The notes below the pieces were generated by a model, which was not told the origin of the DNA, did no database searches, and saw only the letters and a list, made by a program, of their open reading frames with translations. Of a stretch of DNA of 64,000 nucleotides, positions 41,059-50,009 are shown in pieces (the first letter of the stretch is position 1; each line of letters opens with the position of its first letter). This DNA comes from Saccharomonospora cyanea NA-134 (GTDB taxonomy: Bacteria > Actinomycetota > Actinomycetes > Mycobacteriales > Pseudonocardiaceae), in contig NZ_CM001440.1 of the NCBI RefSeq assembly GCF_000244975.1, forward strand, positions 186,001-250,000. Reading direction: 5' to 3'. Position numbers and translations under genes: made by a program.

Positions 41059-41516
41059 GTAAAAGCCGGCTTCCGTTTCGCGAGCTCGATGTGAATCCAG
41101 GTGCCCTGCCCGTTCTGGCTGTTCTCCTCCGCCCAGGCCGATGCCGAGTCCGCGAGCGTGGTCAACACCTTCCAGCCGAACGACGTGGTGCTGGGTGCTT
41201 CCGTCTCACCCGATGAGACGGCGCCGCGGAACAGCAGTTGGTCCTCGCTGATCGTGAAGCGGCAGATCATCGTGCTGCCGGGTACGGCGCGGGTGATGAG
41301 AGTGGAACACGCCTCGTCCACCGCGAGCCGGAGATCGGCGATGGAGTCGAGGTCGAAGTCCACCCGCATCGCGATACTCGCCGCGACCGACCGGATGATG
41401 GGTAGGTGCACCAGGCTCGCGCCGAGCCGGAGTTCGATGTCGTCCTGCGCGCCGATGCTGCTCGTCGGCGGCTTCGTCTCGGTCACTGTCACCTCGGTGT
41501 TCTGCCGACCGTTCAA
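41055..41516 (-). CDS. Anti-sigma factor, RsbW/UsfX-like kinase fold
   Basis: 153 residues. A polar N-terminus is followed by the GHKL fold: VHLPIIRSVAASIAMRVDFDLDSIADLRLAVDEACSTLI, with the N-box LRLAVDEACS near residue 65, and a C-terminal GWKVLTTLADSASAW. The G1/G2 ATP-lid motifs are weak, with no clear D-x-G-x-G, as in mycobacterial UsfX. It should hold the SigF protein in unstressed cells. It overlaps sigF by 4 bases, so the two are made in equal amounts. No anti-anti-sigma gene is in the window. Confidence 0.85.
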   Translation of the reverse strand: MNGRQNTEVTVTETKPPTSSIGAQDDIELRLGASLVHLPIIRSVAASIAMRVDFDLDSIADLRLAVDEACSTLITRAVPGSTMICRFTISEDQLLFRGAVSSGETEAPSTTSFGWKVLTTLADSASAWAEENSQNGQGTWIHIELAKRKPAFT

Positions 41517-41566
41517 AGTTCCCCGCCCACAGTAGCGACGGTTGTGGCCATCCTTGTTCTTCTTTC

Positions 41567-42667
41567 CTAGTCGTGGCGCAAAATCGCGCCGAATCCATCG
41601 GTGAGTTCCGTTTCCCCGCCCACGTGGACCACGTCGGCGCTCACGGTCGCCGCCGCCACCACGAGGGCCTCGTCGGCTCGCGCGTGTCCGATCTCGTCGA
41701 CCCCGTGGGCCGCCGTGAGCTCTTCCTCCTGCACGGCGAGCAACGAGGGGTCGGGACCCGTGAGCACTTCCGCCTCGCCGGGATCGCCGACGAGGAGTGT
41801 CTCGACGTTGTGTTCCCGCAACGCGGTGGTGACGGCTTCGAGGCCCTGCACGGCGAGTCCGGTCGGTTTGGCCAGCGCCGCTTCGAACCGCTTCGTCACC
41901 TCGGCCCTGCGCCTGCGAGTGGCCTCGGCGAGCAGCTCGTCGATGCGCGCGTCGAGTTCGGCGTTGCCCGAGCCCTCCTTGCGCCCGCCGGGTTCGACCT
42001 CCTCGGCGTGGTCACGCACCGCCTGCGGCAGGGCTTCGACGAGGGTCTTGCGGGCCTGGGAGTCGCCTGCGACGACGACGAGTGTGGCGCCGATCCGGCG
42101 GGCGACGGTGCCGACGTGTTCGGCGGCCTTCTCGATGTTGCTCCTGACGAGTTCCTCGGTGTGGGCCTGGATGTTGCGGTGTGCCCAGCCCCCACCGGGC
42201 ACCTTGTGCACCTGCGAGTCCGAACCCTCGACCGTCCGGGAGTCGACGACCGTGCCGTGCTCGTCGACGGCCGTGACGTCCGCTCCCACGCTGTCGACCA
42301 CGGCGACGACGTGCGGGGGAGGGAGTTCGCCGTGTTCGGCGAGCGGCAACAGGTAGGGCATCCGGGAGACGCGGGCCACCGGTCTGGCGGGAGGCTCGGG
42401 AAGCCACTGGTCGAGCAGCACCTTCTGGTCGGTGGCCACCACCGCGCGCCCGGCGGGCCCCGCGGGCGGCTCACCGCCGAGGACCGCGCCCTCGAGCGTG
42501 GCGAGCGTCTGTTCTCCCGCGCCCTGCTCGGCGAGTTCGCCGCGCAGCTCCCGCCACGTCAGTTCGCGCTGTTTGGCCGCGTCCTCGGTGTTGTGGGTGT
42601 CGTCGAAGTAGATCGAGACGAACGGGCCGTCGGACGTGGTCAGCTCGCGCAACCTCGTCGTGTCCAC
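41567..42667 (-). CDS. Vms1/eRF1-like (baeRF, Rv2629-type) protein
   Basis: 366 residues. The pattern is that of bacterial eRF1-like proteins: TSDGPFVSIYFDDTHNTEDA at the start, VVAVVDSVGADVTAVDEHG, a central HKVPGGGWAHRNIQ with H-R-x-x-Q, then ATLVVVAGDSQARKTL, and a C-terminal L30e-like VETLLVGDP...HARADEALVVAAATVSADV. These are Vms1/Ankzf1-family peptidyl-tRNA-cleaving candidates in stalled-ribosome rescue; the mycobacterial relative Rv2629 is a dormancy gene (from memory). It lies behind a SigF-type promoter next to sigF itself, which fits a stress role. Confidence 0.82.
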   Translation of the reverse strand: MDTTRLRELTTSDGPFVSIYFDDTHNTEDAAKQRELTWRELRGELAEQGAGEQTLATLEGAVLGGEPPAGPAGRAVVATDQKVLLDQWLPEPPARPVARVSRMPYLLPLAEHGELPPPHVVAVVDSVGADVTAVDEHGTVVDSRTVEGSDSQVHKVPGGGWAHRNIQAHTEELVRSNIEKAAEHVGTVARRIGATLVVVAGDSQARKTLVEALPQAVRDHAEEVEPGGRKEGSGNAELDARIDELLAEATRRRRAEVTKRFEAALAKPTGLAVQGLEAVTTALREHNVETLLVGDPGEAEVLTGPDPSLLAVQEEELTAAHGVDEIGHARADEALVVAAATVSADVVHVGGETELTDGFGAILRHD

Positions 42668-42703
42668 TCGTGCCTCCTCGTGCGCCGACCTGTTGGTCGT
42701 TGA

Positions 42704-42728
42704 CTACCCGATACGGGTGAGGCGAAAC
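42704..42728 (-). promoter_or_regulatory. SigF-type promoter of the Vms1-like gene
   Basis: On the minus strand GTTT (42725-42728) and GGGTAG (42704-42709) are separated by exactly 15 bases. This is the GTTT-N15-GGGTA form recognised by SigF/SigB. The -10 is about 37 bases upstream of the start codon. An AGGAGG-like site follows. Confidence 0.6.
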
Positions 42729-42839
42729 GCGATCGGAGATCCACAACGGGGACGTGTGTGGTGACTCTGCCCACCCTTTCCGGGCCTGAGAAGACTGCGC
42801 ACCCCTTCGCTGCCTATCGTCAGCCCGCGTGAGTGCAGC

Positions 42840-43625
42840 ATGATCTGGTGGCATGCCGTCCTGATCGCCATGGCGGGTGTCTGGGCGGGAATGATCAATA
42901 CGGTCGTCGGCTCGGGGACGCTCGTGACGTTCCCCGTACTCGTGGCACTCGGCTACCCGCCGGTGACGGCGACGACGTCGAACGCGATCGGGCTGGCGCC
43001 GGGCAGCATCAGCGGCGCCATCGGCTACCGGCACGAACTGCGCGGGCAGCGTAAGCGGCTGCTGAGCTTCGCTCCGGCTTCCCTGGTCGGCGCCATCGTC
43101 GGGGCGATCCTGCTGCTGTCGCTGCCTGCCGACGCCTTCGAGACCGTGGTGCCCGCGCTCGTCGGCCTCGCGGTGGTGCTGGTCATCGTGCAGCCGAAGG
43201 TGTCGAGCTGGGTCCTGCGTCGCCGGGAGGAGCGCAGCGAGGCGGACGCTTCGGGGTCCGGGCTCGGTGGCTCGCTGCTCGTACTCGTGCTGATCTTCCT
43301 GATCGGCGTGTACGGCGGGTACTTCACCGCCGCGCAGGGCGTGATGTTGATGGCCGTGATGGGCATGCTGATCAACGAGACGATGCAGCGCCTCAACGCC
43401 GTGAAGAACGTGCTGTCGGCCGTGGTCAACGTCGTCGCGGGCACCTTCTACGCGTTCGTGGCGCCGGTGAACTGGGTGGTCGTCGCGTTGCTTGCCGTGG
43501 GCTCGGTCGCGGGCGGCCTGCTCGGCGCCAGGATCGGGCGCAGACTCTCGCCCACGGCGCTGCGGACGGTGATCGTGGTCGTCGGTGTCGCCGCGATGGT
43601 GCAGCTCGTCGTCAGGCAGCTCTGA
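42840..43625 (+). CDS. TauE/SafE family membrane transporter
   Basis: 261 residues, about eight membrane helices in two repeats. The repeat starts are GVWAGMINTVVGSGTLVTFPVLVALGYPPVTATTSNAIGL and FLIGVYGGYFTAAQGVMLMAVMGMLINETMQRLNAVKN, both with the G-x-x-x-G/T-P-V and 'N' pattern of the TauE/SafE (DUF81) family. Members export sulfite, sulfoacetate or related organic anions. No sulfur-metabolism genes are adjacent, so the substrate is open. Divergent from the Vms1-like gene; a strong terminator follows. Confidence 0.9.
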   Translation: MIWWHAVLIAMAGVWAGMINTVVGSGTLVTFPVLVALGYPPVTATTSNAIGLAPGSISGAIGYRHELRGQRKRLLSFAPASLVGAIVGAILLLSLPADAFETVVPALVGLAVVLVIVQPKVSSWVLRRREERSEADASGSGLGGSLLVLVLIFLIGVYGGYFTAAQGVMLMAVMGMLINETMQRLNAVKNVLSAVVNVVAGTFYAFVAPVNWVVVALLAVGSVAGGLLGARIGRRLSPTALRTVIVVVGVAAMVQLVVRQL

Positions 43626-43634
43626 CGGTCGCGC

Positions 43635-43663
43635 CGCCGGGGCGGGCACACGCCGCCCCGGCG
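43635..43663. terminator. Terminator between tauE-like and hisC-like genes
   Basis: A perfect 11-bp stem (core GCCGGGGCGG at 43636-43645 with 43653-43662) and a 7-base loop lie between the convergent genes; it can serve both strands. Confidence 0.7.
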
Positions 43664-43679
43664 TCCTCGCGGTGGCGAC

Positions 43680-44735
43680 TCACGCCAGGAAGGCTCGCGC
43701 CGCTTCCAGGAAGGTGTCGTTCTCCTCCCGCGTCCCGATGGTGACGCGCACACCCTCGCCCGCGAACGGGCGCACCACCACCTTGTGCTCCAGCGAGTGT
43801 TCGGCGAACGCGGTCGTGCGCTCACCGAGCGGGAGCCACACGAAGTTGGCTAGCGTCTCGGGCACCTCGTAACCCAGGTCCCGCAGGGTCTCGTGCACGC
43901 GGGTGCGCTCGGCCACGATGTCGGCGCAGCGGGCCAGCAGCTCGTCCTTCGCGTCGAGGGAGGCCAGCGCGGCCGTCTGGGCGAGCGCGTTGACGCTGAA
44001 CGCCACGTACACCTTGCGGACGGCCTCGATCACCTCGTCGGCAGCGACCGCGTACCCCACACGGAGACCGGCCAGCCCGTACGCCTTCGAGAACGTGCGC
44101 AGCACGGCCACGTTGGGCCGGGTGCGCGCGAACTCCAGGCCGTCGGGCACGTCCGCGTCGGTGACGAACTCCCGGTACGCCTCGTCGAGCACCACGACGA
44201 CGTCGGAGGGCACGTTGTCGAGGAACCGCGTGAGTTCGGCCCTGCGCACGGCCGTGCCCGTGGGGTTGTTCGGGTTGCACACGAACACCAGCCGGGTCTT
44301 CGGCGTGATGGCCGCCAGCATCGCGTCGAGGTCGTGGGTGTGGGAGGGCGTCAGCGGCACGCGCACCGGCGTCGCGTTGCCGACCTGCGTGACGATCGGA
44401 TACGCCTCGAACGAGCGCCAGGCGAACAGCACCTCGTCACCCGGGGCGCAGAGTGCCTGCACGAACTGCTGGCACAGCGACACGGAACCGCAGCCCACGG
44501 CCACCTGGGACGTCGGGACGTCGAGCTCGCGCGACAGGCGGTCGACGAGGGCCCAGGCGCCCATGTCGGGGTAACGGTTGATCTCCCGGCTGGCCCTGGC
44601 GATGGCGTCGGCGACGCTCGGCAGTGGACCGCCGGGCACCTCGTTGCTGGCGAGTTTGACGGCCCCCGGGACGGTCCGTCCCGGTACGTAGGCGGGGAGG
44701 GCGGCGAGGTCGGCACGTGTCGGGATCGCGGACAT
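43680..44735 (-). CDS. HisC-like histidinol-phosphate/aromatic aminotransferase
   Basis: 351 residues from the ATG at 44735 with GAGGAG upstream. It is a class I/II aminotransferase: [13 protein letters not shown] at the start, [16 protein letters not shown] near residue 155, [11 protein letters not shown], and the PLP lysine in [16 protein letters not shown] near residue 220. The N-terminal 'Y-x-P-G-R' and overall length fit HisC/Pat, which converts imidazole-acetol phosphate or aromatic 2-oxo acids. No other his genes are near, so it is probably a second, Pat-like enzyme. Divergent from the dienelactone-hydrolase-like gene. Confidence 0.88.
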   Translation of the reverse strand: MSAIPTRADLAALPAYVPGRTVPGAVKLASNEVPGGPLPSVADAIARASREINRYPDMGAWALVDRLSRELDVPTSQVAVGCGSVSLCQQFVQALCAPGDEVLFAWRSFEAYPIVTQVGNATPVRVPLTPSHTHDLDAMLAAITPKTRLVFVCNPNNPTGTAVRRAELTRFLDNVPSDVVVVLDEAYREFVTDADVPDGLEFARTRPNVAVLRTFSKAYGLAGLRVGYAVAADEVIEAVRKVYVAFSVNALAQTAALASLDAKDELLARCADIVAERTRVHETLRDLGYEVPETLANFVWLPLGERTTAFAEHSLEHKVVVRPFAGEGVRVTIGTREENDTFLEAARAFLA

Positions 44736-44839
44736 GACGGCTCCTCGGCATCGAGAACGGGTCGCGACAAACCTACCGTGCTCCGGTATCTGCGAACTCA
44801 CGTTGACCGGGGGTATACCGACGGTGGTTGAGTAGGTAC

Positions 44840-45499
44840 ATGACGCAGACGCACACGCAGGACTACGAGCGAGCAGACGGACGCCGGCTGAGGTTGACCT
44901 ACGCCGAACCGGACGGCGCCGTGCGTGGCGGTCTCGTGGTCCTTCACGAGGTGGGCGGCGTGACCGACGGGACACGCCTGCTCGTCGCCTCGCTCGCGGC
45001 GGAGGGTTGGCTCGCGGCGGCGCCCCACATCGTCGATGTCGACACCGACGAAGGGCAGGGGACGGGCCCCTCGTTGCTCGCCGCCACCGACACCACGCTC
45101 GCGTGGCTCGTCGACCACGGGGTGCGCGGGGATCAGGTGGGAGTCGTCGGGTTCGACCTCGGCGGCACGGCGGCGCTGGTCGTGGCCGCCAACCGGGAGC
45201 TGGGCGCCGCCGTGAGCGTCGGCGGTCGTGGCATCAGCGAGCCGGCCACCGGCGGGCTGCCCGCGCTCATGGACATCGCGGGCGGACTCGTGAGCCCGTG
45301 GCTGGGGCTCTACGGCGACAACGGTGACGAGGTCGGACAGGCCGAGATCGACAAGCTGAAGGAGGAGGCGGGCAAGTCGAAGGTCGCCACCAACGTGGTG
45401 TGTTACGCCGGTGCGAGCCATCGCTTCGACACCGATCCCGAGGCCGCGGCGGAGGCGTGGCAGCGCACGCTGTCCTGGTTCGACGCCCACCTGCGCTGA
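44840..45499 (+). CDS. Dienelactone-hydrolase-like protein with Asp at the nucleophile site
   Basis: 219 residues from the ATG at 44840. The α/β-hydrolase of DLH type is seen in [35 protein letters not shown], a nucleophile elbow [17 protein letters not shown] near residue 107, an acid LYGDNGDEV near 160, and the catalytic histidine in [10 protein letters not shown] near 195. In the family the elbow reads G-F-C-x-G-G with a cysteine; here it is aspartate. This could turn the enzyme towards dehalogenase/epoxide-hydrolase-like chemistry or abolish activity. It ends ~185 bases before acetoacetate-CoA ligase. Confidence 0.78.
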   Translation: MTQTHTQDYERADGRRLRLTYAEPDGAVRGGLVVLHEVGGVTDGTRLLVASLAAEGWLAAAPHIVDVDTDEGQGTGPSLLAATDTTLAWLVDHGVRGDQVGVVGFDLGGTAALVVAANRELGAAVSVGGRGISEPATGGLPALMDIAGGLVSPWLGLYGDNGDEVGQAEIDKLKEEAGKSKVATNVVCYAGASHRFDTDPEAAAEAWQRTLSWFDAHLR

Positions 45500-45683
45500 C
45501 CGCCGGGGAAGGCTGAGGAGGCCGGGGAACGGCCGGGAAAGGCACTGACCGCAAGGGGAAGCGCGGACCGGTGACCTCGTCGCTCCCGGGCAGTGACACG
45601 CCGTGTGGGACACACTTCCGCCCGGCCGAATGTGTGACCAAACGACGACGCGATCGGGTGCTTTTTTGTCTTAGGCTGCGGCC

Positions 45684-47687
45684 ATGAGTGCTGACAGTAC
45701 TGGCAACGACGCAGTTGACGGCGCGGACGCTCCCGAGGTGTTGTGGCAGCCCACCTCGGAGCAGACGGAGGGCACCCGTATCGCCGACTTCCGGCGCTGG
45801 CTGCGCGAGAACCGCGGTGTGGACGCCGCCGACTACGGCGAGCTGTGGTCGTACTCGGTGGACTCGATGCCGGAGTTCTGGTCGGCGATGACGGAGTACT
45901 TCGGCGTGCGGTGGCACGACACCCCGCGCGAGGTGCTGTCGGACGAGCGCATGCCGGGAGCGCGGTGGTTCACCGGCGGCACGCTCAACTACGCCGAGCA
46001 CGCTCTGCGCGGCGTCGCGGGCGCCGAGAAGGGCGACGACGACCTCGCCGTGGTCTTCAGCCGGGAGGACGGTGTCGAGCGGCAGCTCACCTACGGCACG
46101 CTGCGCGCCGAGGTGGCGGCGGCGCGGGCGGCGTTGCGCGAGCTCGGCGTCGGCAAGGGCGACCGGGTGGTGGCGCTCGCCCCGAACTCCCCGCAGACGC
46201 TGGTGGCGTTCCTCGCCGCGGCGAGCCTGGGCGCGACGTGGTCGTCGTGCTCTCCCGACTTCGGTGTGCGGGCCGTGGCCGACCGCTTCACCCAGATCGA
46301 GCCGAAGGTTCTGATCGCCGTCAACGGCTACGTCTACAACGGGCGGGCGTTCGACGTGCGGCCGACCATCGAGCAGCTGCGGTCGCAGCTTCCCAGCCTG
46401 GCGGCCACCGTGGTGGTGGACTACGAGGGCGGCGGCCGGGTCCAGGGCACTCTCGACTGGGACACGCTGCTGGCCGAGCACGCCGGTGCGGAGCTTCAGT
46501 TCGAGCCGGTGGAGTTCGACCACCCGCTGTGGGTGCTGTACTCGTCGGGCACCACGGGGCTGCCGAAGGGCATCGTGCAGGGGCACGGCGGGATCACCGT
46601 GGAGCACCTGAAGGCGCTGGCCCTGCACTGCGACCTCGGTCCGGGTGAGCGGTTCTTCTGGTTCACCACCACGGGCTGGATGATGTGGAACTTCCTCGTC
46701 TCCGGCCTGCTCGTGGGAACCACCGTGGTGCTGTACGACGGCAGCCCGGGGCATCCGGACCTGCGGACGCTCTGGCGGTTGGCGGAGCGGCACGGCGTGA
46801 CCTACTTCGGCACCTCCGCGCCGTTCGTGCAGAGCTGTCTGAAGGAGCGGCTGCGGCCCGCGGCGGAGTTCGACCTGTCCGCCCTGAGGGCGCTGGGTTC
46901 CACGGGCGCGCCGCTGTCGGTAGAGGGGTTCCGTTGGATCGCCGACGAGGTGGGCCACCACGTGCAGATCTGCTCGGTTTCCGGTGGGACGGACCTGTGC
47001 ACGGCGTTCGTGGGCTCGGCGCCCGACGTGCCGGTGTGGCTGGGCGAGCTGTCGTGCCGCGCGCTCGGCGCGGCGGTGGAGGCGTACGACGACGCGGGCA
47101 GGCCGGTGACCGACCAGGTGGGCGAGCTGGTGATCACCAAGCCGATGCCGTCGATGCCGGTGTTCTTCTGGAACGACCCCGACGGCACGAGGCTGCGGGA
47201 GGCGTACTTCGAGGACTTCCCCGGCGTGTGGCGGCACGGCGACTGGATCAAGATCACCGGCCGCGGTTCGGCGATCATCTACGGCCGCAGTGACTCGACC
47301 CTCAACCGCGGCGGCGTGCGCATGGGTACGGCCGAGTTCTACCGCGTCGTCGAGGGGTTCGACGAGGTGCTCGACTCGCTCGTGATCGACACGTCGGCGG
47401 GCGAGGAGGGGGAGCTGCTGTGCTTCCTCGTGCTGGCCGAGGGGGCGTCGCTGGACGAACTCGAACAGCGGCTGCGCAAGGAGCTGCGCAAGGCCCTGTC
47501 GCCGCGCCACGTGCCCGACCGGTTCGTGCCAGTGGAGGCGGTGCCGAGGACCCTGAACGGCAAGAAGTGCGAGGTGCCGGTGAAGAAGATCCTGAAGGGC
47601 GTCGACCCCGACCGCGCAGTGAGCCGCGACGCACTGGTGAACCCGGAGGCGTTGCAGCCCTTCGTGGCGTTCGCGGGCGGGAAATGA
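45684..47687 (+). CDS. Acetoacetate-CoA ligase
   Basis: 667 residues of the acyl-AMP ligase superfamily. The N-terminus APEVLWQPTSEQTEGTRIADFRRWLRE and WFTGGTLNYAEHAL are typical of AacS. The P-loop is YSSGTTGLPKGIVQGHGG near residue 286, followed by FFWFTTTGWMMWNFLVSGLL, SVSGGTDLCTAFVG, YGRSDSTLNRGGVRMGTAEFY and the C-terminal catalytic lysine region LNGKKCEVPVKKIL. It activates acetoacetate with ATP and CoA for lipid synthesis or ketone-body use. Length is normal. Monocistronic, followed by a small hairpin. Confidence 0.92.
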   Translation: MSADSTGNDAVDGADAPEVLWQPTSEQTEGTRIADFRRWLRENRGVDAADYGELWSYSVDSMPEFWSAMTEYFGVRWHDTPREVLSDERMPGARWFTGGTLNYAEHALRGVAGAEKGDDDLAVVFSREDGVERQLTYGTLRAEVAAARAALRELGVGKGDRVVALAPNSPQTLVAFLAAASLGATWSSCSPDFGVRAVADRFTQIEPKVLIAVNGYVYNGRAFDVRPTIEQLRSQLPSLAATVVVDYEGGGRVQGTLDWDTLLAEHAGAELQFEPVEFDHPLWVLYSSGTTGLPKGIVQGHGGITVEHLKALALHCDLGPGERFFWFTTTGWMMWNFLVSGLLVGTTVVLYDGSPGHPDLRTLWRLAERHGVTYFGTSAPFVQSCLKERLRPAAEFDLSALRALGSTGAPLSVEGFRWIADEVGHHVQICSVSGGTDLCTAFVGSAPDVPVWLGELSCRALGAAVEAYDDAGRPVTDQVGELVITKPMPSMPVFFWNDPDGTRLREAYFEDFPGVWRHGDWIKITGRGSAIIYGRSDSTLNRGGVRMGTAEFYRVVEGFDEVLDSLVIDTSAGEEGELLCFLVLAEGASLDELEQRLRKELRKALSPRHVPDRFVPVEAVPRTLNGKKCEVPVKKILKGVDPDRAVSRDALVNPEALQPFVAFAGGK

Positions 47688-47693
47688 CCTGGT

Positions 47694-47713
47694 CACCCCC
47701 ATGACGGGGGGTG
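47694..47713 (+). terminator. Hairpin after acetoacetate-CoA ligase
   Basis: CACCCCC (47694-47700) and GGGGGTG (47707-47713) form a 7-bp stem with a 6-base loop just after the stop codon. Short, so moderate confidence. Confidence 0.5.
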
Positions 47714-47768
47714 GGTGAAACGGCCCCGGTGGAGGTGTGTAACCTATGGAGGCAGTGGTCGCGACCTG

Positions 47769-47858
47769 GGAGGCTTCGCCTAGTCTGGTCTATGGCGCCG
47801 CACTGCTAATGCGGTTGGGGGTAACCCCCCCTCCCGGGTTCAAATCCCGGAGCCTCCG
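47769..47858 (+). tRNA. tRNA-Ser (anticodon GCT)
   Basis: Acceptor stem GGAGGCT/AGCCTCC, anticodon stem CCGCA/TGCGG with loop CTGCTAA (anticodon GCT), a long variable arm and a T-arm GGGTTCAAATCCC. Class II serine tRNA decoding AGC/AGU. The 3' CCA is not fully encoded. Confidence 0.95.
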
Positions 47859-47918
47859 CCGGGGCTCGGTACCCACCGAGCACCACCCCGACCCCGGTCG
47901 GGTATAACTGAAGATGAT

Positions 47919-47991
47919 GCGCCCGTAGCTCAACGGATAGAGCATCTGACTACGGATCAGAAGGTTTGGGGTTCGAATCCCTACGGGCGCG
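47919..47991 (+). tRNA. tRNA-Arg (anticodon ACG)
   Basis: Acceptor GCGCCCG/CGGGCGC, D-arm GCTCAACGGATAGAGC, anticodon stem TCTGA/TCAGA with loop CTACGGA (anticodon ACG), T-arm GGGGTTCGAATCCCT. It decodes CGU/CGC/CGA. Its 3' end faces a tyrosine integrase about 110 bases away, marking it as the probable integration target. Confidence 0.95.
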
Positions 47992-48005
47992 CAAGGAAAG
48001 TCCAG

Positions 48006-48050
48006 GTCAAGGCCTTGTTCTCAGTAATGAGACGAGGCCTTGACTGCTTT
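48006..48050. terminator. Terminator between tRNA-Arg and the integrase
   Basis: A perfect 10-bp stem (GTCAAGGCCT at 48006-48015 with 48035-48044), extended by wobble pairs, is followed by TGCTTTT. It can end the tRNA transcript and, in reverse, the integrase message. Confidence 0.75.
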
Positions 48051-48099
48051 TCGGCGGCCGATCGTCTCACAGCTTCTCACGTACGTTCGTACTGCTTGC

Positions 48100-49332
48100 T
48101 CAGGTGCTCTTGTAGATCCTGCCGAGGGCGTCGGTTCCGGTCTGGAGATCCTCCTCGGTGGCGTGTACGTAGGTCGAGTATGTGAACGCGGTGTCGTAGT
48201 GCCCGGCCCACTTGCTGACGATGGAGATCGGGACTCCGGCCTTCTCCATCAGGCTCAGTGCCGTGTGGCGGCCCTCGTGCAGCACGATCCGCTTGACTCC
48301 CGCTCGCTTGGCGAGGCGACCGAATTCGTCGGAGTACCACTCGGGGTGAACTGGCTCACCCAGTTCGTCGACCACGACGTAGCCACTGTTGGTGTACGCC
48401 TTTCCCGCGGCGAGCCTTTCAGCGTTCTGAGCGACCTTGAGCTGGTGCAGCGCCGATGCGGCTGTGGCATCGAGAGGCAGGGTCCGGAAGCCGTTGCGCG
48501 ACTTGGGCGGCACGACCTGGGTCGTGCCCTCGACGAGCACACGGGCCTGCTGCACGCGGATCGTCGCGGGTTTGTACGTCGACCCCGTGCCGTAGCAGTC
48601 ACCGCACCATGGTTTCTTGTGGGTTCGGCATGGTTCTGCGAAGGAACCGAAGTCGATGTCTTCCCGCCAGCGGAGTCCGAGGACTTCGCCTCTCCGCAGC
48701 CCGTAGAGGGACAGCCGCCATCCGGCGTGGAGCCGGTCGGTCTTGGCCTTGTCGAGGAACTTCCGGACTTCCTCGGCCGTCCACGTGTTTCGCGGAGTCG
48801 GGGCGTACTTCGGCGGCTTGACGAGCTTGGCCACGTTGCGGGGGAGCAGCCCTTCCAGGACCGCCATCTCGAAGGCCGCTGTGAGCCGCCCGAGGGTCAG
48901 CCGCACGCTCCGGGGGCCGAGTCCGGTACCGGGCTTGCCTCCACGACGGCGGCCGGAGGTCTCCATCCACGTGACCATTCGCTCGATGTCGGCTTTGCCG
49001 ACCTTCTGGATCGGCATGGAGCCGAGCCGCTCGTGGACTGGCCGTAGTGCGTCCTGGTAGCTCCGCTTGCTGGAGTCCCGCAGGTCCCGTGCCGCACCTT
49101 CCAGCCAGCCGTCCAGGTACTCGGACACCGTGATGTTCGTGGGCCGGATGTAGGTGCCCTCGTTCAGCTGGTGCCGGATCTTGTCGTACTCGGCGCGTGC
49201 CTCGCGTTTGGTGTCGAAGGTGAACGTCTTCTGCTGGCGGCGTCCGGTTTCCGGGTCGCGACCGATGTCGACGACGAACCGATAGCGGACGGTCCCGTCC
49301 TTGAGCGTGATCTTCTTGATCGGATCTGCCAT
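48100..49332 (-). CDS. int: Tyrosine site-specific integrase
   Basis: 410 residues from the ATG at 49332 with AGGAG upstream. The N-terminal arm-binding domain (KDGTVRYRFVVDIGRDPETGRRQQKTF) is followed by a SAM-like core-binding domain (TVSEYLDGWLEGAARDLRDSSKRSYQDALRP). The catalytic domain has the first arginine in SLYGLRRGEVLGLRW, His-x-x-Arg in VLHEGRHTALSLM, then WAGH and the nucleophile Tyr in FTYSTYVH. It is typical of actinomycete integrative elements (pSAM2/phage type) inserting at tRNA genes. It points towards the adjacent tRNA-Arg. An extra zinc-like C-x-C pair (CRTHKKPWCGDC) lies in the middle. Confidence 0.93.
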   Translation of the reverse strand: MADPIKKITLKDGTVRYRFVVDIGRDPETGRRQQKTFTFDTKREARAEYDKIRHQLNEGTYIRPTNITVSEYLDGWLEGAARDLRDSSKRSYQDALRPVHERLGSMPIQKVGKADIERMVTWMETSGRRRGGKPGTGLGPRSVRLTLGRLTAAFEMAVLEGLLPRNVAKLVKPPKYAPTPRNTWTAEEVRKFLDKAKTDRLHAGWRLSLYGLRRGEVLGLRWREDIDFGSFAEPCRTHKKPWCGDCYGTGSTYKPATIRVQQARVLVEGTTQVVPPKSRNGFRTLPLDATAASALHQLKVAQNAERLAAGKAYTNSGYVVVDELGEPVHPEWYSDEFGRLAKRAGVKRIVLHEGRHTALSLMEKAGVPISIVSKWAGHYDTAFTYSTYVHATEEDLQTGTDALGRIYKST

Positions 49333-49345
49333 TCGTTGCTGCTCC

Positions 49346-49864
49346 TCATCCTTCCTGCTGCGGATCCGGTGTGGGCAGTAATCCCAGTTCGCGTGCACGG
49401 CGCACGTACCGGGACGCCTGTGCGCGGGAGCGGTTCATGGTGTGAGCGACGGCCATCGTCGGCGCCCTGCTGCCTGTCGCTACCGCCTCGAGGTAGATGC
49501 GTGCCGCCAGTTCGGCCTCCTCATCGACCTTCCGGCGGTGCCGGGGTTGGTCGGTCGGTTCCCTTGGCACGGTGGCTTCCGCGAGCGCTCTGCTCAGTAG
49601 CTGGTCTACGAGTACGCGCCGCAACACAGATGTGGTGATCGGTTCCTTCGCGTTCGCGCGAATGGCCAGATCGACGACGACCGGCCGTAGGTCAGCGCCG
49701 ACGCACACCTCGATCGTGACACTCGCCGGTGGCTGCTCCAACGCGAACGATGCGAGGAAGTTCGTCGGTACGGCAGTGTCTGGACCAGTGGGCAGATAGC
49801 CGGTCGGGCTCAGTGGCTCTACGGAGACCCAGGCGATGCTGAAGTTCTTCGGCTGGCGCGGCAT
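49346..49864 (-). CDS. Hypothetical protein of the integrated element
   Basis: 172 residues from the ATG at 49864; an upstream start at 49921 would add 19. The N-terminal part (IAWVSVEPLSPTGYLPTGPD) is unlike known domains. The C-terminal ~75 residues are helical with EEAELAARIYLEAVATGSRAPTMAVAHTMNRSRAQASRYVRRARELGLL, which resembles a helix-turn-helix that pairs 'AxxMxxSRxxAxRxVxxAR', as seen in small actinomycete plasmid/ICE proteins. It ends 13 bases before the integrase start. Probably DNA-binding; the precise role is unknown. Confidence 0.6.
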   Translation of the reverse strand: MPRQPKNFSIAWVSVEPLSPTGYLPTGPDTAVPTNFLASFALEQPPASVTIEVCVGADLRPVVVDLAIRANAKEPITTSVLRRVLVDQLLSRALAEATVPREPTDQPRHRRKVDEEAELAARIYLEAVATGSRAPTMAVAHTMNRSRAQASRYVRRARELGLLPTPDPQQEG

Positions 49865-50009
49865 GCCGGGACGATACGGCTGGCGACTCTCTCGGACCAA
49901 AGCGCGAGACACCCTGGACACCTCCCCTCGTGCATGGATGACACGGCAATGTCATTGACTGTATCGTAATTGGTGCCCGTTGGGGGACGAGGCGAATACA
50001 GGGGGAACC

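Noticed and set aside
45267-47702. An 811-codon open frame on the minus strand
   Set aside because: It is the complement of acetoacetate-CoA ligase, rich in Arg/His/Pro without motifs.
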